From NCBI RefSeq assembly GCF_001905905.1, contig NZ_LIVT01000001.1, positions 248,001 to 312,000 on the forward strand: 64,000 nucleotides of DNA, written 5' to 3'. Position 1 is the stretch's first letter. The number at the start of each line of letters is the position of its first letter. This document shows positions 1 to 8,207 of this stretch, one piece after another. The notes under the pieces were generated by a model. It saw only the letters and a program-made list of their open reading frames with translations. It did not search any database and was not told where the DNA came from. Both the position numbers and the translations under genes were made by a program. Source of the stretch: Streptomyces sp. CB02366. Its GTDB lineage: Bacteria > Actinomycetota > Actinomycetes > Streptomycetales > Streptomycetaceae.

Positions 1-1203
1 CCTCATGCAGATGATGGAGGTGGTGCGGGCGTCGGAGATGGGGATCTTGTTGGAGGGGAAGATCGGCACCCCGCGCCAGGCGGGCACGTGGTGGCCGCCG
101 ATGTCGACGCTCTCGGGGACGAGTCCGCGCCGGTTGCACTCGCGGCCGAAGGCGGCGATGGCCTTGGGGTGGGCGAGGAACAGCTTCGAGCCGCGGCGGC
201 GCGAGAGCAGTTCGTCCAGGTCGTCGGGGCTGGGGGCGCCGTCGTGCGGCTGGATCCGCTGCCCGTAGTCGCAGTTGTTGAGCAGTCCGAACTCCTTGTT
301 GTTGATGAGTTCGTGCTCCTGGCGCTCGCGCAGCGCCTCGACCGTGAGCCGCAACTGCTGCTCGGTCTGGTTCATCGGCTGGTTGTAGAGGTCGGCGACC
401 CTGCTGTGCACCTTCAGCACCGTCTGGGCGACGCTCAGTTCGTACTCGCGGGGCGCGGCGTCGTAATCGACGAAGGTGTGCGGGACGACCGCCTCGCCGA
501 CGTGTCCGGCGGAGAGGTCGATCGCCGCCTCGCCGTAGCGGTTGGTGCGCTGCTGCGGAATGGAGAGCAGACCGGTGAGGTGGCCCTGCAGGGACGCGGC
601 GCGCTCCGCGAGGTTGTACACGTCGGCACGGCTCAGGGTGAGGAGCGTGCACGGGGTGACCGTCCGGGCGGTGTACTCCCAGACGGCGTCGCCGTCGACC
701 AGGCTCTGGTCGCCGAAGTACGCGCCGTCCGCGAGGACTCCGAGGTCGGTCTCGTCCCCGTAGGGGCCGGCGCCGATCTTGGCGACCTTGCCGTGCGCCA
801 GCAGGAAGACGCGATCCGCCGCGTCCCCCGAGGCGGCGAGCACCTCCCCCGCGGCCACGTCCCGCTGCTCGCACCGGCGGGCGAGCTCGGCGAGGACCTC
901 CTCGTCGCCGAAGTCCCGCAGGGCGGGCAGTTCGCCCAGCTCCGCGGGGATCACGGACACCCGGTCCCCGGTCTGGACGAAGGTCACCCGCCCGTCGCCG
1001 ACCGCATAGCTGAGCCGGCGGTTCACCCGGTACGTGCCGCCCTGCACCTGCACCCAGGGCAGCATCTTCAACAGCCACCGGGAGGAGATCTCCTGCATCT
1101 GCGGCGCGGATTTGGTGGTCGTCGCGAGGTTCCGCGCGGCCGCCGTCCCCAGACTCTGCTGCGGCGGGGCCTGCGTGTCGCGAACCTCTTCACCAACGGA
1201 CAT
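1..1203 (-). CDS. eshA: Family 2B encapsulin shell protein, EshA-like (3' end beyond window)
   Basis: Self-assembling nanocompartment shell protein with an inserted cyclic-nucleotide-binding fold. The 401 visible codons begin at an ATG preceded by AGAGGA. The N-terminal arm (residues about 1-60) leads into the shell fold. A cNMP-binding-like domain spans about residues 98-205 with the phosphate-cassette-like motif GAYFGDQSLVD. The shell fold resumes after about residue 225 (NNKEFGLLNN, GVPIFPSNKIP). S. griseus EshA is the named relative, linked to sporulation of substrate hyphae. Relatives often sit beside a terpene cyclase cargo gene; here the downstream neighbour lies before position 1 and cannot be seen. 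The gene runs divergently from nsrR. Family assignment is strong; cargo is unknown. Confidence 0.88.
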   Translation of the reverse strand, partial: MSVGEEVRDTQAPPQQSLGTAAARNLATTTKSAPQMQEISSRWLLKMLPWVQVQGGTYRVNRRLSYAVGDGRVTFVQTGDRVSVIPAELGELPALRDFGDEEVLAELARRCEQRDVAAGEVLAASGDAADRVFLLAHGKVAKIGAGPYGDETDLGVLADGAYFGDQSLVDGDAVWEYTARTVTPCTLLTLSRADVYNLAERAASLQGHLTGLLSIPQQRTNRYGEAAIDLSAGHVGEAVVPHTFVDYDAAPREYELSVAQTVLKVHSRVADLYNQPMNQTEQQLRLTVEALRERQEHELINNKEFGLLNNCDYGQRIQPHDGAPSPDDLDELLSRRRGSKLFLAHPKAIAAFGRECNRRGLVPESVDIGGHHVPAWRGVPIFPSNKIPISDARTTSIICMR

Positions 1204-1340
1204 CTGACGTCCTCTCGATCTTGGGCTGACCTGCTGCACGAGCCTTTCAGCGCACAGCCCGGGCCGCCATTACACAAAAGAGTGCGACTAATCCCCCTTC
1301 GCGCGGGGCAGGTTGGGCCTCATCGCCGAACAGCCCCTTT

Positions 1341-1363
1341 AATTTGCATCATCTATGCAACTT
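1341..1363. promoter_or_regulatory. NsrR operator in front of nsrR
   Basis: An 11-1-11 imperfect inverted repeat centred on 1352, with arms AATTTGCAT and ATGCAACTT. It has the layout reported for S. coelicolor NsrR sites and resembles the site before hmp. It covers an ATG at 1355, which argues that translation starts at 1379. Autoregulation is inferred. Confidence 0.7.
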
Positions 1364-1378
1364 ATCTACGCTGAGCCC

Positions 1379-1834
1379 ATGCGGTTGACGAGATTCACCG
1401 ACGTGGCCCTCCGCGTCCTCATGCGGCTGGCGGTCGCGAAGGCCGGGGAGGCGCCGACCACCCGCGAGGTGGCGGCCTCCATGCGGGTTCCGTACACGCA
1501 CGCCGCGAAGGTCGTCGCCCGGCTCCAGCACCTCGGCCTCCTCGACGCCCGGCGCGGCCGGGGCGGCGGGCTCGCCCTGACCTCCGCCGGCCACTCCGCG
1601 TCGATCGGCTCGCTGGTGCGGGAGCTGGAGGGGCCGGAGGAGGTCGTCGAGTGCGAGGGCGACACCCCCTGCCCCCTCCGCTCGGACTGTCGGCTGCGCG
1701 GCGCCCTGCGCCGGGCCCAGGACGCGTTCTACGCGACCCTGGAGCCGCTCACCGTCGCGGACCTCGTCGCCTCTCCCACCGGGCCGCTGCTCCTGGGCAT
1801 CGGCAGCGGACCGCCGCCCGGCCCGCCCTCCTGA
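1379..1834 (+). CDS. nsrR: Rrf2-family nitric-oxide sensor repressor NsrR
   Basis: Iron-sulfur transcriptional repressor that releases DNA when its cluster reacts with NO. The 151-residue protein has an N-terminal winged helix (recognition region VPYTHAAKVVARL) and the cluster-binding cysteines C92, C98 and C104 in ECEGDTPCPLRSDC. Asp8, the unusual ligand of the Streptomyces protein, is present. I chose the ATG at 1379 because the family starts MRLTxFTD and the in-frame ATG at 1355 lies inside the operator. The adjacent downstream gene is the NO dioxygenase hmp, the classical NsrR target. Confidence 0.93.
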   Translation: MRLTRFTDVALRVLMRLAVAKAGEAPTTREVAASMRVPYTHAAKVVARLQHLGLLDARRGRGGGLALTSAGHSASIGSLVRELEGPEEVVECEGDTPCPLRSDCRLRGALRRAQDAFYATLEPLTVADLVASPTGPLLLGIGSGPPPGPPS

Positions 1835-1870
1835 ACGCGCCCGCCGCACCGGCGGGCCGCCTCGCGCCCA

Positions 1871-1893
1871 AAAATACGCATCATTCGTACCAA
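1871..1893. promoter_or_regulatory. NsrR operator in front of hmp
   Basis: Second 11-1-11 imperfect inverted repeat centred on 1882; the inner arms TACGCAT and ATTCGTA match at six of seven positions. It lies 40 bp before the hmp start, so NsrR binding here would block flavohemoglobin transcription. Confidence 0.7.
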
Positions 1894-1933
1894 TTAAATG
1901 TCCGGCACCACCCCTCCCCCGAGGAGCCCCTTC

Positions 1934-3130
1934 ATGCTCTCCGACCGTTCCGCCGCCACCGTCCGCGCCACCCTCCCCGCCGTCGGCGCGGCCATCGGGG
2001 ACATCGCGGACCTCTTCTACGAGAAGCTGTTCGCCGCCCACCCCGAGCTGCTGCGGGACCTGTTCAACCGGGGCAACCAGGCCTCCGGCGACCAGCGGAA
2101 GGCGCTGGCCAGCTCGATCGCCGCGTTCGCCACGGCGCTGGTCGAGCACCCGGGCGCCCGGCCGGACGTGATGCTGGAGCGCATCGCCCACAAGCACGCC
2201 TCGCTCGGGGTCGCCCCGGAGCAGTACGAGGTGGTGCACACCCACCTGTTCGCGGCCATCGCCGACGTCCTGGGCGACGCCGTCACGCCGGAGGTGGCCG
2301 AAGCCTGGGACGAGGTCTACTGGCTGATGGCCAATGCCCTCATCGCCGTCGAGGCGCGGCTCTACGCCCAGCGGGGGGTGGCGGCGGGCGACGTGTGGCA
2401 CAGCTGGGAGGTGACCGCCCGGACCGAGGAGACCGAGGACGTCGCCACCTTCGTGCTGAGCCCCGCCGACGACACGCCCGCACCCGCCTTCCGCCCCGGC
2501 CAGTACGTCTCCGTACAGGTGGAACTCCCGGACGGGGCCCGCCAGATACGCCAGTACAGCATCGTGGGCGCCCCCTCCCCCCGGCTGCGGTCGATCGCCG
2601 TGAAGCGCGTGCGCGGGCAGGGGACGCCCGACGGCGAGGTCTCCCGCCACCTGCACGAGCGCACCCGCGCGGGCGACCTGCTGCGCGTCTCCGCCCCCTA
2701 CGGGGACCTGGTGCTCGACGACCTGGACGCGCCCCTGCTGCTGGCCTCCGCGGGCATCGGCTGCACCCCCGTGGTGGCGATGCTGGACCACCTCGCGCGG
2801 GAGGGCCACCGAGGCCCGGTCACCGTCGTGCACGGGGACCGCTCACCGGCCGACCACGCCCTGCGCACCGACCACGTCCGGCTGGCGGAGAAGCTCCCGG
2901 ACGCCGAGGCGCACTTCTGGTACGAGAACCCCGAGGACGGCCACCCGGCGAACCGCACCGGCCTCGTCGACCTGGAGGGCGTCGCCGTACGGCCGGGGAC
3001 CCACGCCTACCTGTGCGGACCGCTCCCCTTCATGCGGGCGGTCCGGGGGCGGCTGCTGGAGGCGGGGGTGCGGCCGGCCGACGTCCACTACGAGGTGTTC
3101 GGCCCGGATCTCTGGCTGGCCTCCTCCTGA
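1934..3130 (+). CDS. hmp: Flavohemoglobin (nitric oxide dioxygenase)
   Basis: Converts NO to nitrate using O2, FAD and NADH. The 398-residue protein has a globin domain (1 to about 140) with distal Tyr29 and proximal His88 in AHKH. A ferredoxin-reductase FAD domain carries the R-x-Y-S motif (IRQYSI). The NAD domain carries GIGCTPVV and ends near EVFGP. The start at 1934 has GAGGAG seven bases upstream; an in-frame ATG at 1898 lacks such a site. It is the probable NsrR target together with nsrR itself. Length and motifs are those of a complete enzyme. Confidence 0.95.
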   Translation: MLSDRSAATVRATLPAVGAAIGDIADLFYEKLFAAHPELLRDLFNRGNQASGDQRKALASSIAAFATALVEHPGARPDVMLERIAHKHASLGVAPEQYEVVHTHLFAAIADVLGDAVTPEVAEAWDEVYWLMANALIAVEARLYAQRGVAAGDVWHSWEVTARTEETEDVATFVLSPADDTPAPAFRPGQYVSVQVELPDGARQIRQYSIVGAPSPRLRSIAVKRVRGQGTPDGEVSRHLHERTRAGDLLRVSAPYGDLVLDDLDAPLLLASAGIGCTPVVAMLDHLAREGHRGPVTVVHGDRSPADHALRTDHVRLAEKLPDAEAHFWYENPEDGHPANRTGLVDLEGVAVRPGTHAYLCGPLPFMRAVRGRLLEAGVRPADVHYEVFGPDLWLASS

Positions 3131-3189
3131 GCCGGCGCCGGCCCGGCCCCGCGCCCGCTTTGGCACGGCGGGCGGGCGACAATGGGCGG

Positions 3190-4116
3190 ATGACCGGCCC
3201 GGCCCGCCTCGACGCCCTGCTGCGCCCGCGAGTGCCCTCCCCCCTGCGGGAGGTCCACGACGAGCGCTTCGCGCGCCACGGGGTGCGGCTGTTCCTCAAG
3301 CGGGACGACCTGATCCACCCCGAGCTGCCGGGCAACAAGTGGCGCAAGCTCGCGCCCAACCTGGAGGCCGCCGCCGGACGGACCGTGCTCACGTTCGGCG
3401 GCGCGTACTCCAACCACCTGAGGGCCACCGCGGCGGCCGGCCGGCTGCTGGGCTTCCCCACCATCGGCGTGGTCCGCGGCGACGAGCTGGCCCGCCGTCC
3501 GCTCAACCCCTCCCTGGCCCGGTGCACTGCCGACGGCATGCGGCTGCACTTCGTGGACCGTACGACGTACCGGGCGAAGGCCGCCCCCGAGGTCCTGGAG
3601 GGGTTGCGGGACCTGTTCGGGGAGGTGGCGGTGGTCCCGGAGGGCGGCAGCAACGCCCTGGCCGCACAGGGCTGTACGGCGCTGGGGCGCGAGTTGGCCG
3701 GTGAGGTGGACGTGGCGGCGGTGGCCTGCGGGACGGGCGGCACGCTGGCCGGGCTCGCCGCCGGTCTGGCCCCCGGCCAGGGGGCGCTGGGCGTGGCGGT
3801 GGTCGGCGGCGGCTTCCTGGCCGGGGAGGTGGCGCGGCTCCAGCGCGAGGCGTTCGGCTCTCCCGCCGGGGACTGGAGGCTGGAGGAGCGCTTCACCTTC
3901 GGCGGCTACGCCCGCACGGCCCCGGAGCTGGACGCCTTCGCCGCGGACTTCGAGGAGCGGCACGGGCTGGCCGTGGAGCGCGTCTACGTCGCCAAGCTGC
4001 TGTTCGCGTTGACCGCGCTGGCCGGGGAGGGGGCTTTCGCGCCGGGCGCCCGGGTGGCCGCCGTGGTGACCGGCACCCCGGACGGCCCGCTTCAGGGGCC
4101 GTCCGCCTCCCGGTAG
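3190..4116 (+). CDS. PLP-dependent D-cysteine desulfhydrase / ACC deaminase family enzyme
   Basis: Fold-type II pyridoxal-phosphate enzyme of 308 residues. The PLP lysine is Lys50 in GNKWRKL, followed by the substrate-site segment GGAYSNHLRA. A glycine-rich phosphate loop (GTGGTLAG) lies in the second half. Family members degrade D-cysteine or 1-aminocyclopropane-1-carboxylate; sequence alone does not decide which. It begins about 60 bp after hmp and its last 25 bp overlap convergently with the antiporter gene. Confidence 0.85.
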   Translation: MTGPARLDALLRPRVPSPLREVHDERFARHGVRLFLKRDDLIHPELPGNKWRKLAPNLEAAAGRTVLTFGGAYSNHLRATAAAGRLLGFPTIGVVRGDELARRPLNPSLARCTADGMRLHFVDRTTYRAKAAPEVLEGLRDLFGEVAVVPEGGSNALAAQGCTALGRELAGEVDVAAVACGTGGTLAGLAAGLAPGQGALGVAVVGGGFLAGEVARLQREAFGSPAGDWRLEERFTFGGYARTAPELDAFAADFEERHGLAVERVYVAKLLFALTALAGEGAFAPGARVAAVVTGTPDGPLQGPSASR

Positions 4117-5693
4117 GCGGCGGCCTCCTCCAGGTCCAGCCGGCGCAGCAGCGTACGCAGCATCTCGTCGTCGATCCGCCGCTCGTCGCGGAGGCCGACG
4201 AAGACCTCGCGCTCGGCCTCGATCATCTCCCGCGACAGCCGCCGGTAGGTGTCGTCCGCCGATTCGCCGGTGACCGGGTCGGCGGCGCCGAGCCGCTCCC
4301 ACACGGAGTTGCGACGGCGCTCCAGCACGCTGCGCAACCGGTCCGCCAGGGGCGGCGGGAGGCTGTTGCGCGGGTCGTCGAGCAGTTCCCGCAGCCGGAT
4401 CTCGGCCGCCTCGGACGCCTCGTTCTGGGCCTGCGCCTCGATGAGCGTGACCGTCTGCGGGTCGGGGCCCGGCAGCTTCAGGGCGCGGACGAGGACGGGC
4501 AGGGTCAGGCCCTGGATCACCAGGGTGCCGATGACGGTGGTGAAGGTGAGGAAGAGCACCAGGCTGCGGGCCGGGAACGGTGTGCCCTCGTGCGTGAGCA
4601 CCGGGATGGAGAAGGCGACGGCGAGCGAGACGACCCCGCGCATCCCGGCCCAGCCCACGATGAGCGGCGCGGTCCAGTCCGTGCCCGGTTCGCGCTCCCG
4701 TACGCGGCGCGAGAGCCACCGGGGCAGGTAGGTGGCGGGGTAGACCCAGACGAAGCGGACCACGACGACGGCCAGGAAGACGAGGGCCGCGTACCCGAGC
4801 GCCTCCCCCACTCCGAAGGGACCGAGCTCCTTGAGGACGAAGGGCAGTTGCAGCCCGATCAGGGCGAAGACGGCGGACTCCAGGATGAAGGCCGTCATCT
4901 TCCACACGGCCGCTTCCTGGAGCCGGGTGGCGAAGTCCACCTGCCAGGAGCGGTGGCCCAGGTAGAGGGCGACGACGACCACGGCGAGGACGCCGGAGGC
5001 GTGCACCCGTTCGGCCGCCGCGTACGCCACGAAGGGGATCAGCAGGGAGAGCGTGTTCTGCAGGAGCGCTTCCTTGAGGTGGGTGCGCAGCCAGTGCAAC
5101 GGCACCATCAGCAGCAGCCCGACGCCGACCCCGCCGAGCGCGGCGAGCAGGAACTCGCCGATGCCCTCGCCCCAGCTCACCCCCTCCCCCACGGCGGCGG
5201 CCAGCGCCACCTTGAAGGCGGTGATCGCGGTGGCGTCGTTCACCAGCGACTCGCCCTGGAGGATCGTGGTCACCCGGGCGGGCAGTCCGACCCGGCGGGC
5301 GATGGCGGCGGCCGTCACGGCGTCGGGGGGAGCGACGACCGCGCCCAGGACGAGCGCGGCGGTCAGCGGCAGCTGGGGGATCGCCCGGTGCGCCAGCCAG
5401 CCGACGGCCACGGTGGCGAAGAGGGTGTAGCCCACCGAGAGCAGGGCGACCGGCCGGACGTTGGCCCGCAGATCCAGGTAGGAGCTGTCGAGGGCCGCCG
5501 TGTGGAGGAGCGGCGGGAGCAGCAGCGGGAGCACGACGTGGGCGTCCAGATGGTACGTCGGAACGCCCGGCAGGTAGCCGGCCGCCAATCCCGCGGCGAC
5601 CAGCACGAGCGGGGCGGGCACGGGCGTGCGGCGGGCGGCCCCGGCCACCGCCGCGCTGACCGCGACCAGGGCGATCAGCGGCAGCGCGTCCAT
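4092..5693 (-). CDS. CPA1-family Na+/H+ antiporter
   Basis: Inner-membrane cation/proton exchanger, 533 residues, with about twelve hydrophobic segments in the first 400. The ion-binding ND pair lies in ESLVNDATA. The hydrophilic, charged C-terminus of about 130 residues is presumably cytoplasmic and regulatory. GAGG sits eight bases before the ATG at 5693; a GTG at 5696 is an alternative. It is divergent from the UBP zinc-finger gene, 35 bp away, so both may share a control region. Confidence 0.9.
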   Translation of the reverse strand: MDALPLIALVAVSAAVAGAARRTPVPAPLVLVAAGLAAGYLPGVPTYHLDAHVVLPLLLPPLLHTAALDSSYLDLRANVRPVALLSVGYTLFATVAVGWLAHRAIPQLPLTAALVLGAVVAPPDAVTAAAIARRVGLPARVTTILQGESLVNDATAITAFKVALAAAVGEGVSWGEGIGEFLLAALGGVGVGLLLMVPLHWLRTHLKEALLQNTLSLLIPFVAYAAAERVHASGVLAVVVVALYLGHRSWQVDFATRLQEAAVWKMTAFILESAVFALIGLQLPFVLKELGPFGVGEALGYAALVFLAVVVVRFVWVYPATYLPRWLSRRVREREPGTDWTAPLIVGWAGMRGVVSLAVAFSIPVLTHEGTPFPARSLVLFLTFTTVIGTLVIQGLTLPVLVRALKLPGPDPQTVTLIEAQAQNEASEAAEIRLRELLDDPRNSLPPPLADRLRSVLERRRNSVWERLGAADPVTGESADDTYRRLSREMIEAEREVFVGLRDERRIDDEMLRTLLRRLDLEEAAAYREADGP

Positions 5694-5728
5694 CACACCA
5701 TCCTCGGTTCCGTCGTAACCTGCCCATC

Positions 5729-5989
5729 ATGAGCGAGTGTGCGCACACAGCGGAACTGCCACGCCCCGAGCCCGTGCCGCTCGGCGAGACATGCCCCGAG
5801 TGCCTGGAGGCCGGAACCCACCCCGTGCAGCTGCGACTCTGTCTGACCTGCGGGCACGTCGGCTGTTGCGATTCGTCGCCGCTGCGGCACGCCACCGGGC
5901 ACTTCCGGGCGACCGGCCACCCCGTGATGCGGAGCTTCGAGCCGGGCGAGAGCTGGCGCTGGTGCTTCGAGGACGGTTCGATCGTCTGA
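5729..5989 (+). CDS. UBP-type zinc-finger protein
   Basis: Small 86-residue protein made almost entirely of a ZnF-UBP domain. Ligands are visible as CPEC near residue 22, LCLTCGHVGCC in the middle and the histidines of HATGHFRATGH. In bacteria these stand-alone domains are common but their role is unsettled; eukaryotic versions bind ubiquitin tails, which cannot apply here. It starts 35 bp from the divergent antiporter gene. A sigma-B/H-type promoter lies over and just after its 3' end. Confidence 0.88.
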   Translation: MSECAHTAELPRPEPVPLGETCPECLEAGTHPVQLRLCLTCGHVGCCDSSPLRHATGHFRATGHPVMRSFEPGESWRWCFEDGSIV

Positions 5990-6000
5990 CGCCTGGGTAC
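5975..6000 (+). promoter_or_regulatory. Sigma-B/sigma-H-type promoter for ushX-sigH
   Basis: GGTT at 5975-5978, sixteen bases, then GGGTAC at 5995-6000. This matches the Streptomyces stress-sigma consensus GNNT-N14-16-GGGTAC/T. It overlaps the end of the UBP gene and lies about 220 bp before ushX, so autoregulation of sigH is plausible. Confidence 0.55.
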
Positions 6001-6218
6001 GTCAATGCGGCGCTGGTTCTTCGCAATTGACCGCCGCAGACCCCTGGCCACTGTCCGTGCGCATGGACTTACCATGAGTGACGGGCGGAGGGCGGGGTCC
6101 GTACGACACGGCATCATGGATCCGATAACGTCGCCGGGCCGAGAACCGTCGACGGCCGTATGGCTCCGGGCACCCTTCCCGGAACCTCGAAAGAGTTTGT
6201 GCCACCTTGGAGGTGAGG

Positions 6219-6632
6219 GTGTCCCAGATCGCAGGCGAGCCCGGGAGTCAGGACTTCGTGGAAGTCCGGCTGCCCGCTGCGGGTGCCTACCTGTCGGTGC
6301 TGCGGACGGCCACGGCCGGTCTCGCAGCGCGTTTGGACTTCACTCTCGACGAGATCGAGGATCTCCGTATCGCGGTCGACGAGGCCTGCGCGATCCTGCT
6401 CCAGCAGGCCGTGCCGGGCTCCGTCCTCAGTTGCGTCTTCCGCCTGGTCGACGACTCGCTCGAAGTGACGGTGTCGGCGCCCACCACGGACGGCCGGGCG
6501 CCCGAGCGCGACACCTTCGCCTGGACGGTGCTCTCCGCACTGGCGGGCAAGGTCGACTCCACGGTCGCGGACGACCGTACGGTCAGCATCAGCCTCTACA
6601 AACAGCGCGGCGCGGGCCCCGGGCCGGCGTGA
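6219..6632 (+). CDS. ushX: Anti-sigma factor UshX/PrsH (RsbW-type kinase fold)
   Basis: Serine-kinase-type anti-sigma factor of 137 residues with a GHKL ATPase fold. The N-box region is visible as IAVDEACAILLQQ. It should bind the adjacent sigma factor and release it on partner switching by an anti-anti-sigma factor such as BldG. The GTG start at 6219 has GGAGG five bases upstream. The stop overlaps the sigH GTG (GTGA), so the two proteins are translationally coupled. Naming follows the S. coelicolor SCO5244-SCO5243 arrangement recalled from memory. Confidence 0.88.
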   Translation: MSQIAGEPGSQDFVEVRLPAAGAYLSVLRTATAGLAARLDFTLDEIEDLRIAVDEACAILLQQAVPGSVLSCVFRLVDDSLEVTVSAPTTDGRAPERDTFAWTVLSALAGKVDSTVADDRTVSISLYKQRGAGPGPA

Positions 6633-7573
6633 GCGACGGAAACGGGGACGGTCCTGTGCGGGACGAGACTTTCCGGTCCGGGGCAGTGCACCCAGCGGGC
6701 ATCCCGGAGCAGCAGGCCCGGCCGCATCCGGAGGGGCCCGAGGGCCCCGACGTCGCGGTGGAGGAGCAGTCGCAGGCAGAGCGGGCGGGCCAGATGAGCG
6801 AGCACGGGCACCACGATCCACACGACCGCAGCGGGGCGCGGGCCCTGTTCTACGAGCTGCGGGCGCTGCCCGACGGTTCGGCGGAGAAGGCCGAGCTGCG
6901 GAACCGGCTGGTGCGTATGCATCTGCCGCTGGTGGAGCACCTGGCCCGCCGCTTCCGCAACCGGGGCGAGCCGCTGGACGACCTGACCCAGGTCGCCACG
7001 ATCGGGCTGATCAAGTCCGTGGACCGGTTCGACCCGGACCGGGGGGTGGAGTTCTCCACGTACGCCACCCCCACGGTGGTCGGCGAGATCAAGCGCCACT
7101 TCCGGGACAAGGGCTGGGCGGTGCGGGTGCCGCGCCGCCTCCAGGAGCTGCGGCTGTCGCTGACCACGGCCACCGCGGAGCTCTCCCAGCAGCACGGGCG
7201 CTCGCCGACGGTGCACGAGCTGGCCGAGCGGCTGGGCATCTCCGAGGAGGAGGTGCTGGAGGGCCTGGAGTCGGCCAACGCCTACAGCACGCTCTCGCTG
7301 GACGTGCCGGACACGGACGACGAGTCGCCGGCGGTCGCGGACACGCTGGGCTCGGAGGACGAGGCGCTGGAGGGCGTGGAGTACCGGGAGTCGCTCAAGC
7401 CGCTCCTGGAGGGCCTGCCGCCGCGCGAGAAGCGCATCCTGCTGCTGCGGTTCTTCGGGAACATGACGCAGTCGCAGATCGCGCAGGAGGTCGGCATCTC
7501 CCAGATGCACGTCTCGCGGCTGCTGGCCCGCACCCTGGCGCAGCTGCGCGAGCGGCTCCTCGTCGAGGAGTAG
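6629..7573 (+). CDS. sigH: Stress-response sigma factor SigH (SigF/SigB family)
   Basis: RNA polymerase sigma factor of 314 residues. Region 2 includes DLTQVATIGLIKSVDRF and FSTYATPTVVGEIKRHFRD; region 3 includes PTVHELAERLG; region 4 has the helix-turn-helix MTQSQIAQEVGISQMHVSRL. An unusual acidic, low-complexity N-terminal extension of about 55 residues precedes an internal in-frame ATG at 6794. S. coelicolor SigH is known to occur in several N-terminal isoforms, so that ATG may be a second start. It is held in check by ushX, with which it overlaps. Expected role: osmotic stress and development. Confidence 0.92.
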   Translation: MSDGNGDGPVRDETFRSGAVHPAGIPEQQARPHPEGPEGPDVAVEEQSQAERAGQMSEHGHHDPHDRSGARALFYELRALPDGSAEKAELRNRLVRMHLPLVEHLARRFRNRGEPLDDLTQVATIGLIKSVDRFDPDRGVEFSTYATPTVVGEIKRHFRDKGWAVRVPRRLQELRLSLTTATAELSQQHGRSPTVHELAERLGISEEEVLEGLESANAYSTLSLDVPDTDDESPAVADTLGSEDEALEGVEYRESLKPLLEGLPPREKRILLLRFFGNMTQSQIAQEVGISQMHVSRLLARTLAQLRERLLVEE

Positions 7574-7596
7574 TCGAGGAGCAGGGGCCGTACGGG

Positions 7597-8046
7597 TCAG
7601 GCGTCGGGGGTCGTGCCCGGCCCCCGGCGGATGCCCAGGTCCCGGGTGGTCGCCGGGTTCAGCACGAGGACGAGGCCGGTGACGGCGACCACCGCCACGA
7701 CGATCCCGAGGGGGATCAGCGCGCCCTGTGAGCGCAGCAGCGTCCACGCCACCGGCAGGGCCATGATCTGGGTGATCAGCGCGGGCCCCCGGCTCCAGCC
7801 GCGCAGCAGCAGGAGCCCGCGGGCGGCGATCGAGGGGATCGCGCCGAGGGCGACCAGGGTGATCCCGACCGTCTCCGCCTGCTGCGTGCTCTCCAGCTTC
7901 CCGAGCAGCCCCATGACCAGCAGGTAGAGGCCGCCGACGACGAGCGCCGCGCCTTCGAGGGCGTTGACGCCCGCGAGGGCGGTGATCCGGGTCGGCCGCT
8001 CCGCTGCGGAGGGCGCCGGGCTGGACGGGGTCGCTTCAGTGCTCAC
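7597..8046 (-). CDS. Small integral membrane protein, function unknown
   Basis: Protein of 149 residues with a Pro/Ser-rich N-terminus of about 20 residues and four predicted membrane helices. These run through ALVVGGLYLLVMGLLG, TVGITLVALGAIPSIAA, a third segment and IVVAVVAVTGLVLVLN. I recognise no catalytic motif. It starts at a GTG and is convergent with sigH, the stop codons being 23 bp apart. The stress-sigma neighbourhood gives no firm function. Confidence 0.75.
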   Translation of the reverse strand: MSTEATPSSPAPSAAERPTRITALAGVNALEGAALVVGGLYLLVMGLLGKLESTQQAETVGITLVALGAIPSIAARGLLLLRGWSRGPALITQIMALPVAWTLLRSQGALIPLGIVVAVVAVTGLVLVLNPATTRDLGIRRGPGTTPDA

Positions 8047-8207
8047 GCCTTTCAGGTTGGCATCCCCGGGGCCCGGAAGTGAAGCCGGGGTGGGCGGCGT
8101 CCCACCCGTTCGGCGGGCACGGGGCAGACCATCACGCTGTGTGACGGGGCGGGGCCGCTGCGAACCGCCGCTTCGGCACGAACCGCCCGGTAGGTAGGCT
8201 GGCGGTC

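Noticed and set aside
88..1374. Long plus-strand open frame over the encapsulin gene
   Set aside because: It is the mirror of the minus-strand shell gene; its translation is low-complexity and lacks domains.
1355..1378. Upstream in-frame ATG for nsrR
   Set aside because: It lies inside the NsrR operator and adds residues not found in the family.
6005..6628. Long upstream extension of the sigH frame
   Set aside because: It runs through ushX in another frame and has no coding character; the GTG overlapping the ushX stop is the standard start.
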